Source: Archivesica marissinica
Lineage: Eukaryota; Mollusca; Bivalvia; Venerida; Vesicomyidae
Reading direction: 5' to 3'
DNA length: 64,000 nucleotides
Assembly (NCBI GenBank): GCA_014843695.1
Contig: CM026390.1
Coordinates: 100,579,200-100,643,199 of the forward strand
Part shown: in pieces, positions 42,864 to 57,800 of the stretch
How the letters are laid out: each line of letters begins with the position of its first letter
How positions within the stretch are numbered: the first letter of the stretch is position 1
Made by a program: the position numbers and the translations under genes
Notes under the pieces: generated by a model
The model's database searches: none
What the model was told of the DNA's origin: nothing
Seen by the model: the letters and a program-made list of their open reading frames with translations, nothing else

Positions 42864-45800
42864 TGAAATGAGCTTTCATATCAGAAACATACTATCTTTG
42901 TATTGCCTTTTATATTCTGTGTTTAAAGATCAATTCCATATTTCTGTATTATTCATGTAATTCTACTGGATCACCTTGTATCGTACAGTACACTCCCGTA
43001 TATAGAACACCTTGTATACCATCCCGTACACTTTATTATACTTGGATATACGGACACCGTACACTCCCATATATAGAACACCTTGTATACCATCCCGTAC
43101 ACTTTATTATACGGACACCGTACACTCCCGTATATAGAACACCTTGTATACCATCCCGTACACTTTATTATACTTGGATATACGGACACCGTACACTCCC
43201 GTATATAGAACACCTTGTATACCATCCCGTACACTTTATTATACTTGGATATACGGACACCGTACACTCCCGTATATAGAACACCTTGTATACCATCCCG
43301 TACACTTTATTATACTTGGATATACGGACACCGTACACTCTCGTATATAGAACACCTTGTATACCATCCCGTACACTTCATTATACTTGGATATGCACAC
43401 TTGCCGTACACTCCCGTATATGGACCGGACCCATTTTCTGCAGTGTGAGTGACAAGTTTCAGAGAATATGTTGATGAAAGGTTATTTTGGGGAAAAAATC
43501 TTTAATTTGACCTAGTTGTTCCCATGCAATGCTTGCCGGTGAAATGAAGAAAATTCACCCAACATACATATTTTTATCATGTAACATTGCCTGTATTTAG
43601 TGTAATACAGTCATATAATAATTTCTTATATGTACACACGTGTAATAACGCCTGGAAGGGTTCTGATTGGTTGAGAGAATAATCCTTATTTATAATTTGT
43701 AAATAAAACTTTTATGATAAGACAAACTATGATGTAAAAGTGAAGTATTGATACAATGGCAAATAGCAGTCAGTTATCTTTCTTGGCAGCCGCTAGGGGC
43801 GCCACTGTACCCGGTCCTGGAATTCTCGCAGAATAAACATCATTAACATGGCATCGAAGTTCGGTCTTATGACAATACCACAGTTAAAATCGGAATTAAA
43901 GAAGAGAAATGCAAAGCAGACAGGAAGGAAAATGGATTTGGTTGAAAGGTATTAATTTTGCTTCAGATTTTAGCGTAATAAGCAATAAAGACCGAGAAAT
44001 GCGGCGATCCTGTGAACCGTAAACACGGGTCAGGTCCGACAGTGCTAAGTTAATGCAATGGTCGATAAAACGATATGTAAAAAAAATCCTTGTAGTTGAC
44101 GTTAAAAATGGTCAAGAATATGTATTCCACCCGAATTGCAACACCTAACAGAATTAAAATTGTATAACCGGGAAAAATAAACAACTTTACGGCTAGCATA
44201 CGCTATTATATACGATAACTGTGTCCATAAATACATAAATGTCGAAATGGCCGTGTGGTTAGAGCGTTGATCTGTGACACGGGAGACCCGGGTTCGAATC
44301 ATATCCTAATTATGTTTTTTTGTTTTGTCTTTTTCAGAACAATCTAATTGATTATGACTGATACCGAAATCAGTATTTCGCCCGTACTAACGCCTCTACG
44401 ACGGTGTAATGACAATGAAGCAGGACTCTAGTTCTGCTCAATGCTACTCTTTTTCATTCTCAAGCTTTTCTTAAAAACTCAACAAGCGCTTAAACATACC
44501 ATCGATGGTCTGTTGAACGTAATCATCAGCTCTGAAATGGACTGCAGTCGTCGAAGCGTAAAATCTTTATCTCAACCAGCCGATCAGAATATAGTATCAA
44601 CCACGCATAAAGAACGCCTTCATCACTTGCTCCGCCCAGGGTTAGGGTCAAAACGCGTGGTTGATGTCATTATTCAGTTGGGTGGTTGAGAAAAAAGGCT
44701 TACATCTTCGAAGGCTGCCAATCTTTGAAAGATTCGTCTATCCTTCTAATCGCGTTCACCCACTTGGAACGCCTATCATAATCTTTCGGAAACTCATGTC
44801 CTCCTCTTAAATGACACTGGGGTACACAGCAGCAGGTTGAAGGCATAATTATCTATTATTTTGTGTTATTATGTATGAGCGTGTTTACATTGTTTTCTAA
44901 GGAAAGTACGATAAAATCCGAATCACTCCAAATGTATCGGGACCGGGTCAGGTGGCGCCATCTAGTTAAGAACGACAACTGACTGCTATTTGCCATTATA
45001 ACCATGTTTATGACATAAATATAACGCTGCTTTGCGTAGTGATGTCATGACAATTTGCGCTGACAGTTGGCGCCAAAATGGAAGTAGCAGCGTCATTTTG
45101 TGAATAAATATGATTAAATATTGTGATAAAAAGGATCTTATTCTCGACAAAAAGGCTTAATATCAAAATTCCAAAACTAGTGCCATGAAATCATCTGTGT
45201 GTTTTACGTTTATTTATCGTTGCTACCGGTTACCCATATGAGCGACGCCTCCTGAAGAGATTAGTCATTTTAGATTATTAGAGGTTAGTGCATTGATACA
45301 GACAGAGACCCATTCCAGAGTCTCCTCTGGTTCTTTTACGTGCACAGTGTAAAACACTGACACGATACATCGGCTTAAAGTCCCATCTGAAAGACTGTTA
45401 ATATGAAATCACCACTCATGTAAGATCCTATATATATACACCGATATACACGTATATACAGTTTAAAACACATCTGGTCGAAACATTATATAATACTTGA
45501 AATGAAGTAGAATTTTCACTAATCGGATTATATGAGTAGGTGTCCTAATCAGGATTAAGTTAAGGTGCTTACTTATACTCAATATCAACTTGACAATCTA
45601 TTTTGACATTGGTAAATTAAATTATTATCAACACTTGAAATGGCAAAATATGTATAAGCATTTTGTAATTGCTGCACTATGGAGGACAAGATGACAATCT
45701 ATACTGTATGTATGCCTTCAGATATAATCATACAGCCGTTATTGCTTCAACAACTGTGAAGCTGCATTTGATAGATTTACATACATGCTACGGCATTTGA

Positions 45801-48800
45801 TACTACTTACAGGCATGTTACTTCAATAACAATATTAAGTCAAACCTGTATTAGTGGTCACCTCTATTAAGCAGCCAACCTGTATTAAGCAGCCAGTTTC
45901 CAGATTCCCAATATGCTGTTTTATTATACATTTGACCTCTATTAAGCAGCCACCTGTGCTAAGCAGCCACTTTCTATAATTCCCTTGGGTGGCTGCTTAG
46001 CACAGGTTTGACTGTATAGCTGAAATAATATTTGGAAAATTGACGAGGATAATTCAAGATATTAAATGTTTTAGAGTATATACCTGGAGTAATTGTAGAT
46101 ACTGTTTTATAGTATATACCTGGAGTAACTGTAGATACTGTACTATAGTATATACCTGGAGTAATTGTAGATACTGTTTTATAGTATATACCTGGAGTAA
46201 TTGTAGATACTGTACTATAGTATATACCCGGAGTAATTGTAGATACTGTACTATAGTAAATACCTGGAGTAATTGTAGATACTGTACTATAGTATATACC
46301 TGGAGTAATTGTAGATACTGTACTATAGTATATACCTGGAGTAATTGTAGATACTGTTTTATAGTATATACCTGGAGTAATTGTAGATACTGTACTATAG
46401 TATATACCTGGAGTAATTGTAGATACTGTTTTATAGTATATACCTGGAGTAATTGTAGATACTGTACTATAGTAAATACCTGGAGTAATTGTAGATACTG
46501 TACTATAGTATATACCTGGAGTAATTGTAGATACTGTTTTATAGTAAATACCTGGAGTAATTGTAGATACTGTACTATAGTAAATACCTGGAGTAATTGT
46601 AGATACTGTACTATAGTATATACCTGGAGTAATTGTAGATACTGTTTTATAGTAAATACCTGGAGTAATTGTAGATACTGTACTATAGTAAATACCTGGA
46701 GTAATTGTAGATACTGTACTATAGTATATACCTGGAGTAATTGTAGATACTGTTTTATAGTAAATACCTGGAGTAATTGTAGATACTGTACTATAGTAAA
46801 TACCTGGAGTAATTGTAGATACTGTACTATAGTATATACCTGGAGTAATTGTAGATACTGTTTTATAGTAAATACCTGGAGTAATTGTAGATACTGTTTC
46901 ATCAGATGCTGATCAAGTTGCTGACGGAGAAGTTCGACAGTTTTCATCAGTTTTTCTAGCAAACCTGGTGTGGATATAATCATGCTGCAGCCAGCATCAA
47001 ATTCAGTAAACTGCAAGCAAAAACTATTATGCATTATGTGAACCTCCTAGTTATACAGCACCCACCACCTCATGATCATCTTTAGAAATTGATAAGAGAC
47101 AAATTATCTGCATGCTTCTTTTTCAGATTCAATATATTCTGTACATCGTTAAATCAAAATATATGTTGTTAGGCCTTAAACAGTGCTAACTAACATTTAA
47201 TTATAATAAATTCAATATTTTCCCACTATATATTGCTATTTACAAGGGTGGGTCATTTTTCCGCAAGGGGGGGTCAATATTCTATGGCTGAATAATGACC
47301 CGCGGGTCATTATTTTGAGGGGGGTCAATATTCTATATGACACCGGCAATTTTACAAGTTGATGTAACTGGTTCAAATATATAATAAGTAGGAAAGTAAT
47401 GGATTCAGCTAACAGAATCACCAACATCACATACAAAATATACCATTAACTCGTTCAATAAATTCAGAGAATATGCAAACATAGAACCAGATCAGCAGCA
47501 GCATAACGCCATGTCTGATCAGGATCTAGGTTGTTTGCTATTCGGACAGGTGCTTCAACTCCACTGTCTGAAGAGCAATCAGCATACATCCTAATCAGAC
47601 GGCACGTTCTGTTCTGTCTGATCGGGTTCCCTACTTTTTGCAGTCGCTTTTATGCGACATTGGCGGTGAAAGAGTTAATCCAGTATGATGTTTAATGCTG
47701 ATTGACATTAACAACGAGTAAATTTATACAAGTAGTAACAATAACAAAACTCACTCCAAGGCAAATAGCCTGCTATTGTCGCTGTATATTTGGATTGAAA
47801 TATGTATTCCTTACAATGTTAGAATATCCCAAAACCAGATACATTTTGCATGTACTAATAGTCTTTACATATCAGTTACCATTGCATTACTGGTAAACAA
47901 ACAGTATGTAAGTACATGGTACATATAACCTGTCATTTAGGAAGAAGTAGATCTCACCAGACACAGCAAGCACATCTGATGTATGTAAGTACATGGTATG
48001 TATAACCTGTCATTTAGGAAGAAGTAGATCTCACCAGACACAGCAAGCACATCTGATGTATGTAAGTACATGGTATGTATAACCTGTCATTTAGGAAGAA
48101 GTAGATCTCACCAGACACAGCAAGCACAACTGATGTATGTAAGTACATGGTATGTATAACCTGTCATTTAGGAAGAAGTAGATCTCACCAGACACAGCAA
48201 GCACATCTGATGTATGTAAGTACATGGTATGTATAACCCGTCATTTAGGAAGAAGTAGATCTCACCAGACACAGCAAGCACATCTGATGTATGTAAGTAC
48301 ATGGTATGTATAACCTATCATTTAGGAAGAAGTAGATCTCACCAGACACAGCAAGCACAACTGATGTATGTAAGTACATGGTATGTATAACCTGTCATTT
48401 AGGAAGAAGTAGATCTCACCAGACACAGCAAGCACAACTGATGTATGTAAGTACATGGTATGTATAACCTGTCATTTAGGAAGAAGTAGATCTCACCAGA
48501 CACAGCAAGCACATCTGATGGATGTAAGTACATGGTATGTATAACCTGTCATTTAGGAAGAAGTAGATCTCACCAGACATAGCAAGCACATCTGATGTAT
48601 GTAAGTACATGGTATGTATAACCTGTCATTTAGGAAGAAGTAGATCTCACCAGACATAGCAAGCACATCTGATGTATGTAAGTACATGGTATGTATAACC
48701 TGTCATTTAGGAAGAAGTAGATCTCACCAGACACAGCAAGCACATCTGATGTATGTAAGTACATGGTATGTATAACCTGTCATTTAGGAAGAAGTAGATC

Positions 48801-51800
48801 TCACCAGACATAGCAAGCACAACTGATGCTCCATGATGGGCCCGGCTGAAGCAAGATCCATTACAACGTCCAGTAAGACTTTATTCCACGGCTGACTGAG
48901 CAGTTCATCTCCTGTAAACCAGCACACGTATACTACTATACCTAGGACACATATACATGTATAGTACTACATCTAGGACACATATACATGTATAGTACTA
49001 TACCTAGGACACATATACATGTATAGTACTATACCTAGGACACATATACATGTATAGTACTATACCTAGGACACATATACATGCAAAGTACTATACCTAG
49101 GACACGTATAGTACTATACCTAGGACATGTATAGTACTATACCTAGGACACATATACATGTATAGTACTATACCTAGGACACATATACATGTATAGTACT
49201 ATACCTAGGACACATATACATGCATTGTACTATACCTAGGACATGTATAGTACTATACCTAGGACATGTATAGTACTATACCTAGGACATGTATAGTACT
49301 ATACCTAGGACATGTATAGTACTATACCTAGGACACATATACCTGTATAGTACTATACCTAGGACATATATACATGTATAGTACTATACCTAGGACACAT
49401 ATACATGCATAGTACTATACCTAGGACATGTATAGTACTATACCTAGGACACATATACATGTATAGTACTATATATACATGCATAGTACTATACCTAGGA
49501 CATATATACATGTATAGTACTATACCTAGGACACATATACATGTATAGTACTATACCTAGGACATGTATAGTACTATACCTAGGACACATATACATGTAT
49601 AGTACTATATATACATGCATAGTACTATACCTAGGACATATATACATGTATAGTACTATACCTAGGACACATATACATGTATAGTACTATACCTAGGACA
49701 CATATACATGTATAGTACTATACCTAGGACACATATACATGCATTGTACTATACCTAGGACCTAGGTATAGTACTATACTAGTATATATGTCCAGGTATA
49801 GTACTATACATATACTTGTATAGTACTATACCTAGGACACATATACCTGTATAGTACTATACCTAGGACACATATATATGTATAGTACTATACCTAGGAC
49901 ATATATACATGTATAGTACTATACCTAGGACATATATACATGTATAGTACTATACCTAGGACACATATACATGTATAGTACTATACCTAGGACATATATA
50001 CATGTATAGTACTATACCTAGGACACATATACATGCATTGTTATACCTAGGACATATATACATGTATAGTACTATACCTAGGACATATATACATGTATAG
50101 TACTATACCTAGGACACATATACATGTATAGTACTATACCTAGGACATATATACATGTATAGTACTATACCTAGGACACATATACATGCATTGTTATACC
50201 TAGGACATATATACATGTATAGTACTATACCTAGGACATATATACATGTATAGTACTATACCTAGGACACATATACATGTATAGTACTATACCTAGGACA
50301 TATATACATGTATAGTACTATACCTAGGACACATATACATGCATTGTTATACCTAGGACATATATACATGTATAGTACTATACCTAGGACATATATACAT
50401 GTATAGTACTATACCTAGGACACATATACATGTATAGTACTATACCTAGGACATATATACATGTATAGTACTATACCTAGGACACATATACATGCATTGT
50501 ACTATACCTAGGACATATATACATGCATTGTATTATACCTAGGACATGCATAGTACTATACCTAGGACATGTATAGTACTATACCTAGGACACATATACA
50601 TGTATAGTACTATACCTAGGACATATCTACATGTATAGTACTATACCTAGGACACATATACATGTATAGTACTATACCTAGGACACATATACATGCATTG
50701 TACTATACCTAGGACACATATCCATGCATTGTACTATACCTAGGACACATATACATGTATAGTACTATACCTAGGACACATATACATGTATAGTACTATA
50801 CCTAGGACATATACATGCATAGTACTATACCTAGGACATATACGTGCATTGTACTATACCTAGGACACATATACATGTATAGTACTATACCTAGGACATA
50901 TACATGCATATTACTATACCTAGGACATATACATGCATAGTACTATACCTAGGACATATACATGTATAGTACTATACCTAGGACATATACATGTATAGTA
51001 CTATACCTAGGACATATACATGTATAGTACTATACCTAGGACACATATACATGCATAGTACTATACCTAGGACATATACATGCATTGTACTATACCTAGG
51101 ACACATATACATGTATAGTACTATACCTAGGACATATACATGCATAGTACTATACCTAGGACATATACATGTATAGTACTATACCTAGGACATGATCATT
51201 GGTGAGTCAGGCAGATTGCTAGTTATTGGGAAAAAAGCTGCTATTATCATAACATACATCGTAATCCAAATTTTTGTTTTAACAAAATCAGGCACGAAAT
51301 AAATGTGATATAGTTGTCAAATTGTGATCCACTGATTTTGTATTCTATTGCTCGTCAGCAACGAAATCAAGCTTTCATCAATTCCAACTACAGTACCTCA
51401 CCTCGAGCCTTTCATAAATATTATCTTGTTTCTGTGCGCTGCTATACATCTTTTAGTACAAATAAGGCCACAACGTTTTGTGGCGAGTGTCTCTCACTGC
51501 GTATAATGTAGCTGCATATACACTTTTGCTCAATGCCTCGACCTACCTATTTGGTGATCTGACTGGTTTAAGTAACGTAGCAGACTTCTCATGCATTCTA
51601 CAGCACCATATGCAGCTCCACATCTGTCCTATTTTGATGTAACCATATTTTATTGCATATGTAATACATTCGACAATACAATATTACATACGAGCATGAA
51701 TCAGATGTGAAATAAGTTAACAGATTATAAGGCACATATATACATTTGTGTAACATAGCAAAAGGGTCGGGCCACAAGCTATAACCAACATTAGAAAACG

Positions 51801-54800
51801 GCCCTTCCCAATAATCAAACTTTATTATCTGTCCTATTAATTGATGACAAACTACTCATTCATTACCAGATCATGCAGATAGTTCAGATAACAGCGGATA
51901 TCTCCATTAAACGGTTATGTTTAATACTATAGTAACACAATCTACTATGCAGACATCCAATTAGCTTTGCAACAATTACAGTTCTAGCGGCACTTCATAG
52001 GTACTAATCAGTAGCACATGATTTACTATACAGCAAGTATACAGCAGGTATGGTGTGATTGCATTTAAAATATGTTATATTTGAATTACTATACAGCAAG
52101 GTTTAGGTATGGTGTGATTGCATTTAAAATATGTTATATGTTATATTTGAGTTACTATACAGCAAGGTTTAGGTATGGTGTGATTGCATTTAAAATATGT
52201 TATATGTTATATTTGAGTTACTATACAGCAAGGTGTTTAAAATATGTTATATGTTATATTTGAGTTACTATACAGCAAGGTTTAGGTATGGTGTGATTGC
52301 ATTTAAAATATGTTATATGTTATATTTGATTTACTATACTATACAGCAAGGTTTAGGTATGGTGTGATTGCATTTAAAATATGTTATATGTTATATTTGA
52401 GTTACTATACAGCAAGGTTTAGGTATGGTGTGATTGCATTTAAAATATGTTATATTTGATTTACTATACAGCAAGGTTTAGGTATGGTGTGATTGCATTT
52501 AAAATATGTTATATGTTATATTTGAGTTACTATACAGCAAGGTGTAGGTATGGTGTGATTGCATTTAAAATATGTTATATGTTATATTTGAATTACTATA
52601 CAGCAAGGTTTAGGTATGGTGTGATTGCATTTAAAATATGTTATATGTTATATTTGATTTACTATACTATACAGCAAGGTTTAGGTATGGTGTGATTGCA
52701 TTTTTAATATGTTATATTTCGGGTTTTACGCCTGCATCAGCACCATTTCGGGCTATATCGCCGGCGGGCAGTTTACCTAACAACACCTTTCCTGGGCAGG
52801 CTCCAGTGGTTAACCAGTACTTGGGTGCACCAACCTCGTAAGAAACTGCCAACTTTTTCATATAAATGAGACACGGCCTGAGCGGGGTTCGAACCCGTGA
52901 CCATCAGTGATGATAGGTTACAGTGGTATACAAGTCAGCGACCGTAACTACTCGACCACGGAGGCGGATTGCATTAAAAATAACTTTATCAGAATTGTTT
53001 GGAGTTGTTACATGGCGAGTGTTCAGATTTGCAATTGTTAGCCGATGTTATTGTAGCAGTGCAGAAACCTGGCGAATATATTATTATTTTATTTGCAATT
53101 GTTAGCCGATGTTATTGTAGCAGTGCAGATACCTGGCGAATATATCATTATTTTATTTGCAATTGTTAGCCGATGTTATTGTAGCAGTGCAGAAACCTGG
53201 CGAATATATCATTATTTTATTTGCAATTGTTAGACGATGTTATTGTAGCAGTGCAGAAACCTGGCGAATATATCATTATTTTATTTGCAATTGTTAGACG
53301 ATGTTATTGTAGCAGTGCAGAAACCTGGCGAATATATCATTATTTTATTAACCATTTGCATGCTAGAGGCAGATAAAATCACTTTTGCAAGCAGTATAGA
53401 ACTAGATCAGACGGCACAGTATGTGCGACGGTACAGAACATGCCGTCTGATCAGCCTAGGCTCTATGCTATTCAGATAGTGAAACTTGGTTGAATAGTAA
53501 AGAACATAGATCCTGATCAGATGCAGCATTATGCTACGGCTGATCTGGATCTATGTTGTTTGCAAATGTGATTTTATTTACTCAGCGTGCAAAGGGTTCT
53601 CACCTGTAGGCAAGATTGTTGTAACTGGAGGTACAGAGTCCGATACATTGTGGGGAAGATTCTTCCGGATACAGTAACAACTGCGCTTGTAAGGCCAACA
53701 TTGAACAACGCCGATAACAGATTCATACTTGCAACCTGACTGTCACCGGGTTCATTGCATACATCGTTCACCAGCTTTACTATGTCTACTAGACAAGCCT
53801 TGTTACACTGAAACAGAACAAACAGACTATGTCTACTAGACAAACTGTGTTACATTGAAACAGAACAAACAGACTATGTCTACTATACAAGCCTTGTTAC
53901 ACTGAAACAGAACAAACATACTATGTCTACTAGACAAACCTTGTTACACTGAAACAGAACAAACATACTATGTATACTAGACAAGCCTTGTTGCATTGAA
54001 ACAGAACAGACTATGTCTACTAGACAAGCCTTGTTACACTGAAACAGAACAAACATACTATGTCTACTAGACAAATCTTGTTGCATTGAAACAGAACAAA
54101 CAGACTATGTCTACTAGACAAACCTTGTTGCATTGAAACAGAACAAACATACTATGTCTACTAGACAGGCGTTGTTGCATTGAAACAGAACAAACATACT
54201 ATGTCTACTAGACAAACCTTGTTGCATTGAAACAGAACAAACATACTATGTCTACTAGACAAACCTTGTTACACTGAAACAGAACAAACATACTATGTCT
54301 ACTAGACAGGCGTTGTTGCATTGAAACAGAACAAACATACTATGTCTACTAGACAAACCTTGTTGCATTGAAACAGAACAAACATACTATGTCTACTAGA
54401 CAAACCTTGTTACACTGAAACAGAACAAACATACTATGTCTACTAGACAGGCGTTGTTGCATTGAAACAGAACAAACATACTATGTCTACTAGACAAACC
54501 TTGTTGCATTGAAACAGAACAAACATACTATGTCTACTAGACAAACCTTGTTACACTGAAACAGAACAAACATACTATGTCTACTAGACAGGCTGTGTTA
54601 CATTGAAACAGAACAAACATACTATGTCTACTAGACAAGCTGTGTTACACTGAAACAGAACAAACATACTATGTCTACTAGACAAACCTTGTTACACTGA
54701 AACAGAACAAACATACTATGTCTACTAGACAAGCTGTGTTACACTGAAACAGAACAAACATACTATGTCTACTAGACAAGCTGTGTTACACTGAAACAGA

Positions 54801-57800
54801 ACAAACATACTATGTCTACTAGACAAGCTGTGTTACACTGAAACAGAACAAACATACTATGTCTACTAGACAAGCCTTGTTGCACTGAAACAGAACAAAC
54901 ATACTATGTCTACTAGACAAGCCTTGTTACACTGAAACAGAACAAACATACTATGTCTACTAGACAAGCTGTGTTACACTGAAACAGAACAAACATACTA
55001 TGTCTACTAGACAAGCTGTGTTACACTGAAACAGAACAAACATACTATGTCTACTAGACAAGCCTTGTTGCATTGAAACAGAACAAACATACTATGTCTA
55101 CTAGACAAGCTGTGTTACATTGAAACAGAACAAACATACTATGTCTACTAGACAAACCTTGTTGCATTGAAACAGAACAAACATACTATGTCTACTAGAC
55201 AAGCCTTGTTGCATTGAAACAGAACAAACATACTATGTCTACTAGACAAGCCTTGTTGCACTGAAACAGAACAAACATACTATGTCTACTAGACAAACCT
55301 TGTTGCATTGAAACAGAACAAACATACTATGTCTACTAGACAAACCTTGTTGCATTGAAACAGAACAAACATAATATGTCTACTAGACAAGCCTTGTTGC
55401 ATTGAAACAGAACAAACATACTATGTCTACTAGACAAGCCTTGTTGCATTGAAACAGAACAAACAGACTATGTCTACTAGACAAGCCTTGTTGCATTGAA
55501 ACAGAACAAACATACTATGTCTACTAGACAAGCCTTGTTGCACTGAAACAGAACAAACATACTATGTCTACTAGACAAGCTGTGTTACACTGAAACAGAA
55601 CAAACAGACTATGGCTACTAGACAAGCTGTGTTACACTGAAACAGAACAAACATACTATGTCTACTAGACAAGCTGTGTTACATTGAAACAGAACAAACA
55701 TACTATGTCTACTAGACAAGCTGTGTTACACTGAAACAGAACAAACATACTATGTCTACTAGACAAGCCTTGTTGCATTGAAACAGAACAAACATACTAT
55801 GTCTACTAGACAAACCTTGTTGCATTGAAACAGAACAAACATACTATGTCTACTAGACAAGCCTTGTTGCACTGAAACAGAACAAACATACTATGTCTAC
55901 TAGACAAACCTTGTTACACTGAAACAGAACAAACATACTATGTCTACTAGACAAACCTTGTTGCATTGAAACAGAACAAACATACTATGTCTACTAGACA
56001 AACATTGTTGCATTGAAACAGAACAAACATACTATGTCTACTAGACAAGCCTTGTTGCACTGAAACAGAACAAACATACTATGTCTACTAGACAAGCTGT
56101 GTTACACTGAAACAGAACAAACATACTATGTCTACTAGACAAGCTGTGTTACACTGAAACAGAACAAACAGACTATGTCTACTAGACAAGCCTTGTTACA
56201 CTGAAACAGAACAAACATACTATGTCTACTAGACAAGCTGTGTTACACTGAAACAGAACAAACAGACTATGTCTACTAGACAAGCCTTGTTGCACTGAAA
56301 CAGAACAAACATACTATATCTACTAGACAAACCTTGTTACACTGAAACAGAACAAACATACTATGTCTACTAGACAAACCTTGTTGCATTGAAACAGAAC
56401 AAACATACTATGTCTACTAGACAAACCTTGTTACACTGAAACAGAACAAACATACTATGTCTACTAGACAAGCTGTGTTACATTGAAACAGAACAAACAT
56501 ACTATGTCTACTAGACAAACCTTGTTACACTGAAACAGAACAAACATACTATGTCTACTAGACAAGCTGTGTTACATTGAAACAGAACAAACATACTATG
56601 TCTACTAGACAAACCTTGTTACACTGAAACAGAACAAACATACTATGTCTACTAGACAAGCTGTGTTACACTGAAACAGACCAAACATACTATGTCTACT
56701 AGACAAACCTTGTTACACTGAAACAGAACAAACATACTATGTCTACTAGACAAGCTGTGTTACACTGAAACAGAACAAACATACTATGTCTACTAGACAA
56801 GCTGTGTTACACTGAAACAGAACAAACATACTATGTCTACTAGACAAGCTGTGTTACACTGAAACAGAACAAACATATTATGTCTACTAGACAAGCTGTG
56901 TTACACTGAAACAGAACAAACATACTATGTCTACTAGACAAGCTGTGTTACACTGAAACAGAACAAACATACTATGTCTACTAGACAAGCTGTGTTACAC
57001 TGAAACAGAACAAACAGACTATGTCTACTAGACAAGCTGTGTTACACTGAAACAGAACAAACATACTATGTCTACTAGACAAGCTGTGTTACACTGAAAC
57101 AGAACAAACATACTATGTCTACTAGACAAGCTGTGTTACATTGAAACGGAACAAACATACTATGTCTACTAGACAAGCCTTGTTGCATTGAAACAGAACA
57201 AACATACTATGTCTACTAGACAAGCTTTGTTGCATTGAAACAGAACAAACATACTATGTCTACTAGACAAGCCTTGTTGCACTGAAACAGAACAAACAGA
57301 CTATGTCTACTATACAAGCCTTGTTGCATTGAAACAGAACAAACATACTATGTCTACTAGACAAGCCTTGTTGCATTGAAACAGAACAAACATACTATGT
57401 CTACTAGACAAGCCTTGTTGCATTGAAACAGAACAAACATACTATGCCTGAACAATGTCCACCACCTTTCACAGGGGACAAACATGAAGTTACTATGGAG
57501 CCAGCTAGGTCTTGGTATAAAAGTGACCTAATTTTCGAAAATGACAGACCAGGAAGCTTTCATATAGATATTGCTTGTGACCACTTGTGAACACCAACCA
57601 CGGGTGTCTTACCTTACTTGTCAATCAAGGTCCACGGGTGTCATACCTTACTGTCAATCAGGTCCACGGGTGTCTTACCTTACTGTCAATCAGGTCCACG
57701 GGTGTCTTACCTTACTGTCAATCAGGTCCACGGGTGTCTTACCTTACCTGTCAATCAGGTCCACAGGTGTCATACCTTACTGTCAATCAGGTCCACGGGT

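Larger units (their letters stand above)
43755..44997. mobile_element. 1.24-kb inverted-repeat element carrying a SAP-motif exon
   Basis: The ends 'aatggcaaatagcagtcagt' and 'actgactgctatttgccatt' are inverted, and similarity continues for about 75 bp ('ggcgccac', 'acccggtcc' on the left, mirrored on the right). The element lies in an intron of the helical-repeat gene. It contains the short SAP exon at 43848 and a tRNA-like block at 44246. No transposase is present. No clear target duplication is visible. Confidence 0.7.

Noticed and set aside
44246..44305. tRNA-His-like gene
   Set aside because: Good A and B boxes but acceptor and anticodon stems do not pair.
51403..51450. 16-codon micro-exon on the minus strand with GAG|gtgagg donor
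   Set aside because: Weak acceptor, and its inclusion would break the phase match between the exons at 51547 and 48805.
57460..57520. 29-codon open segment between two arrays
   Set aside because: No good donor, and neighbouring exons already agree in phase.
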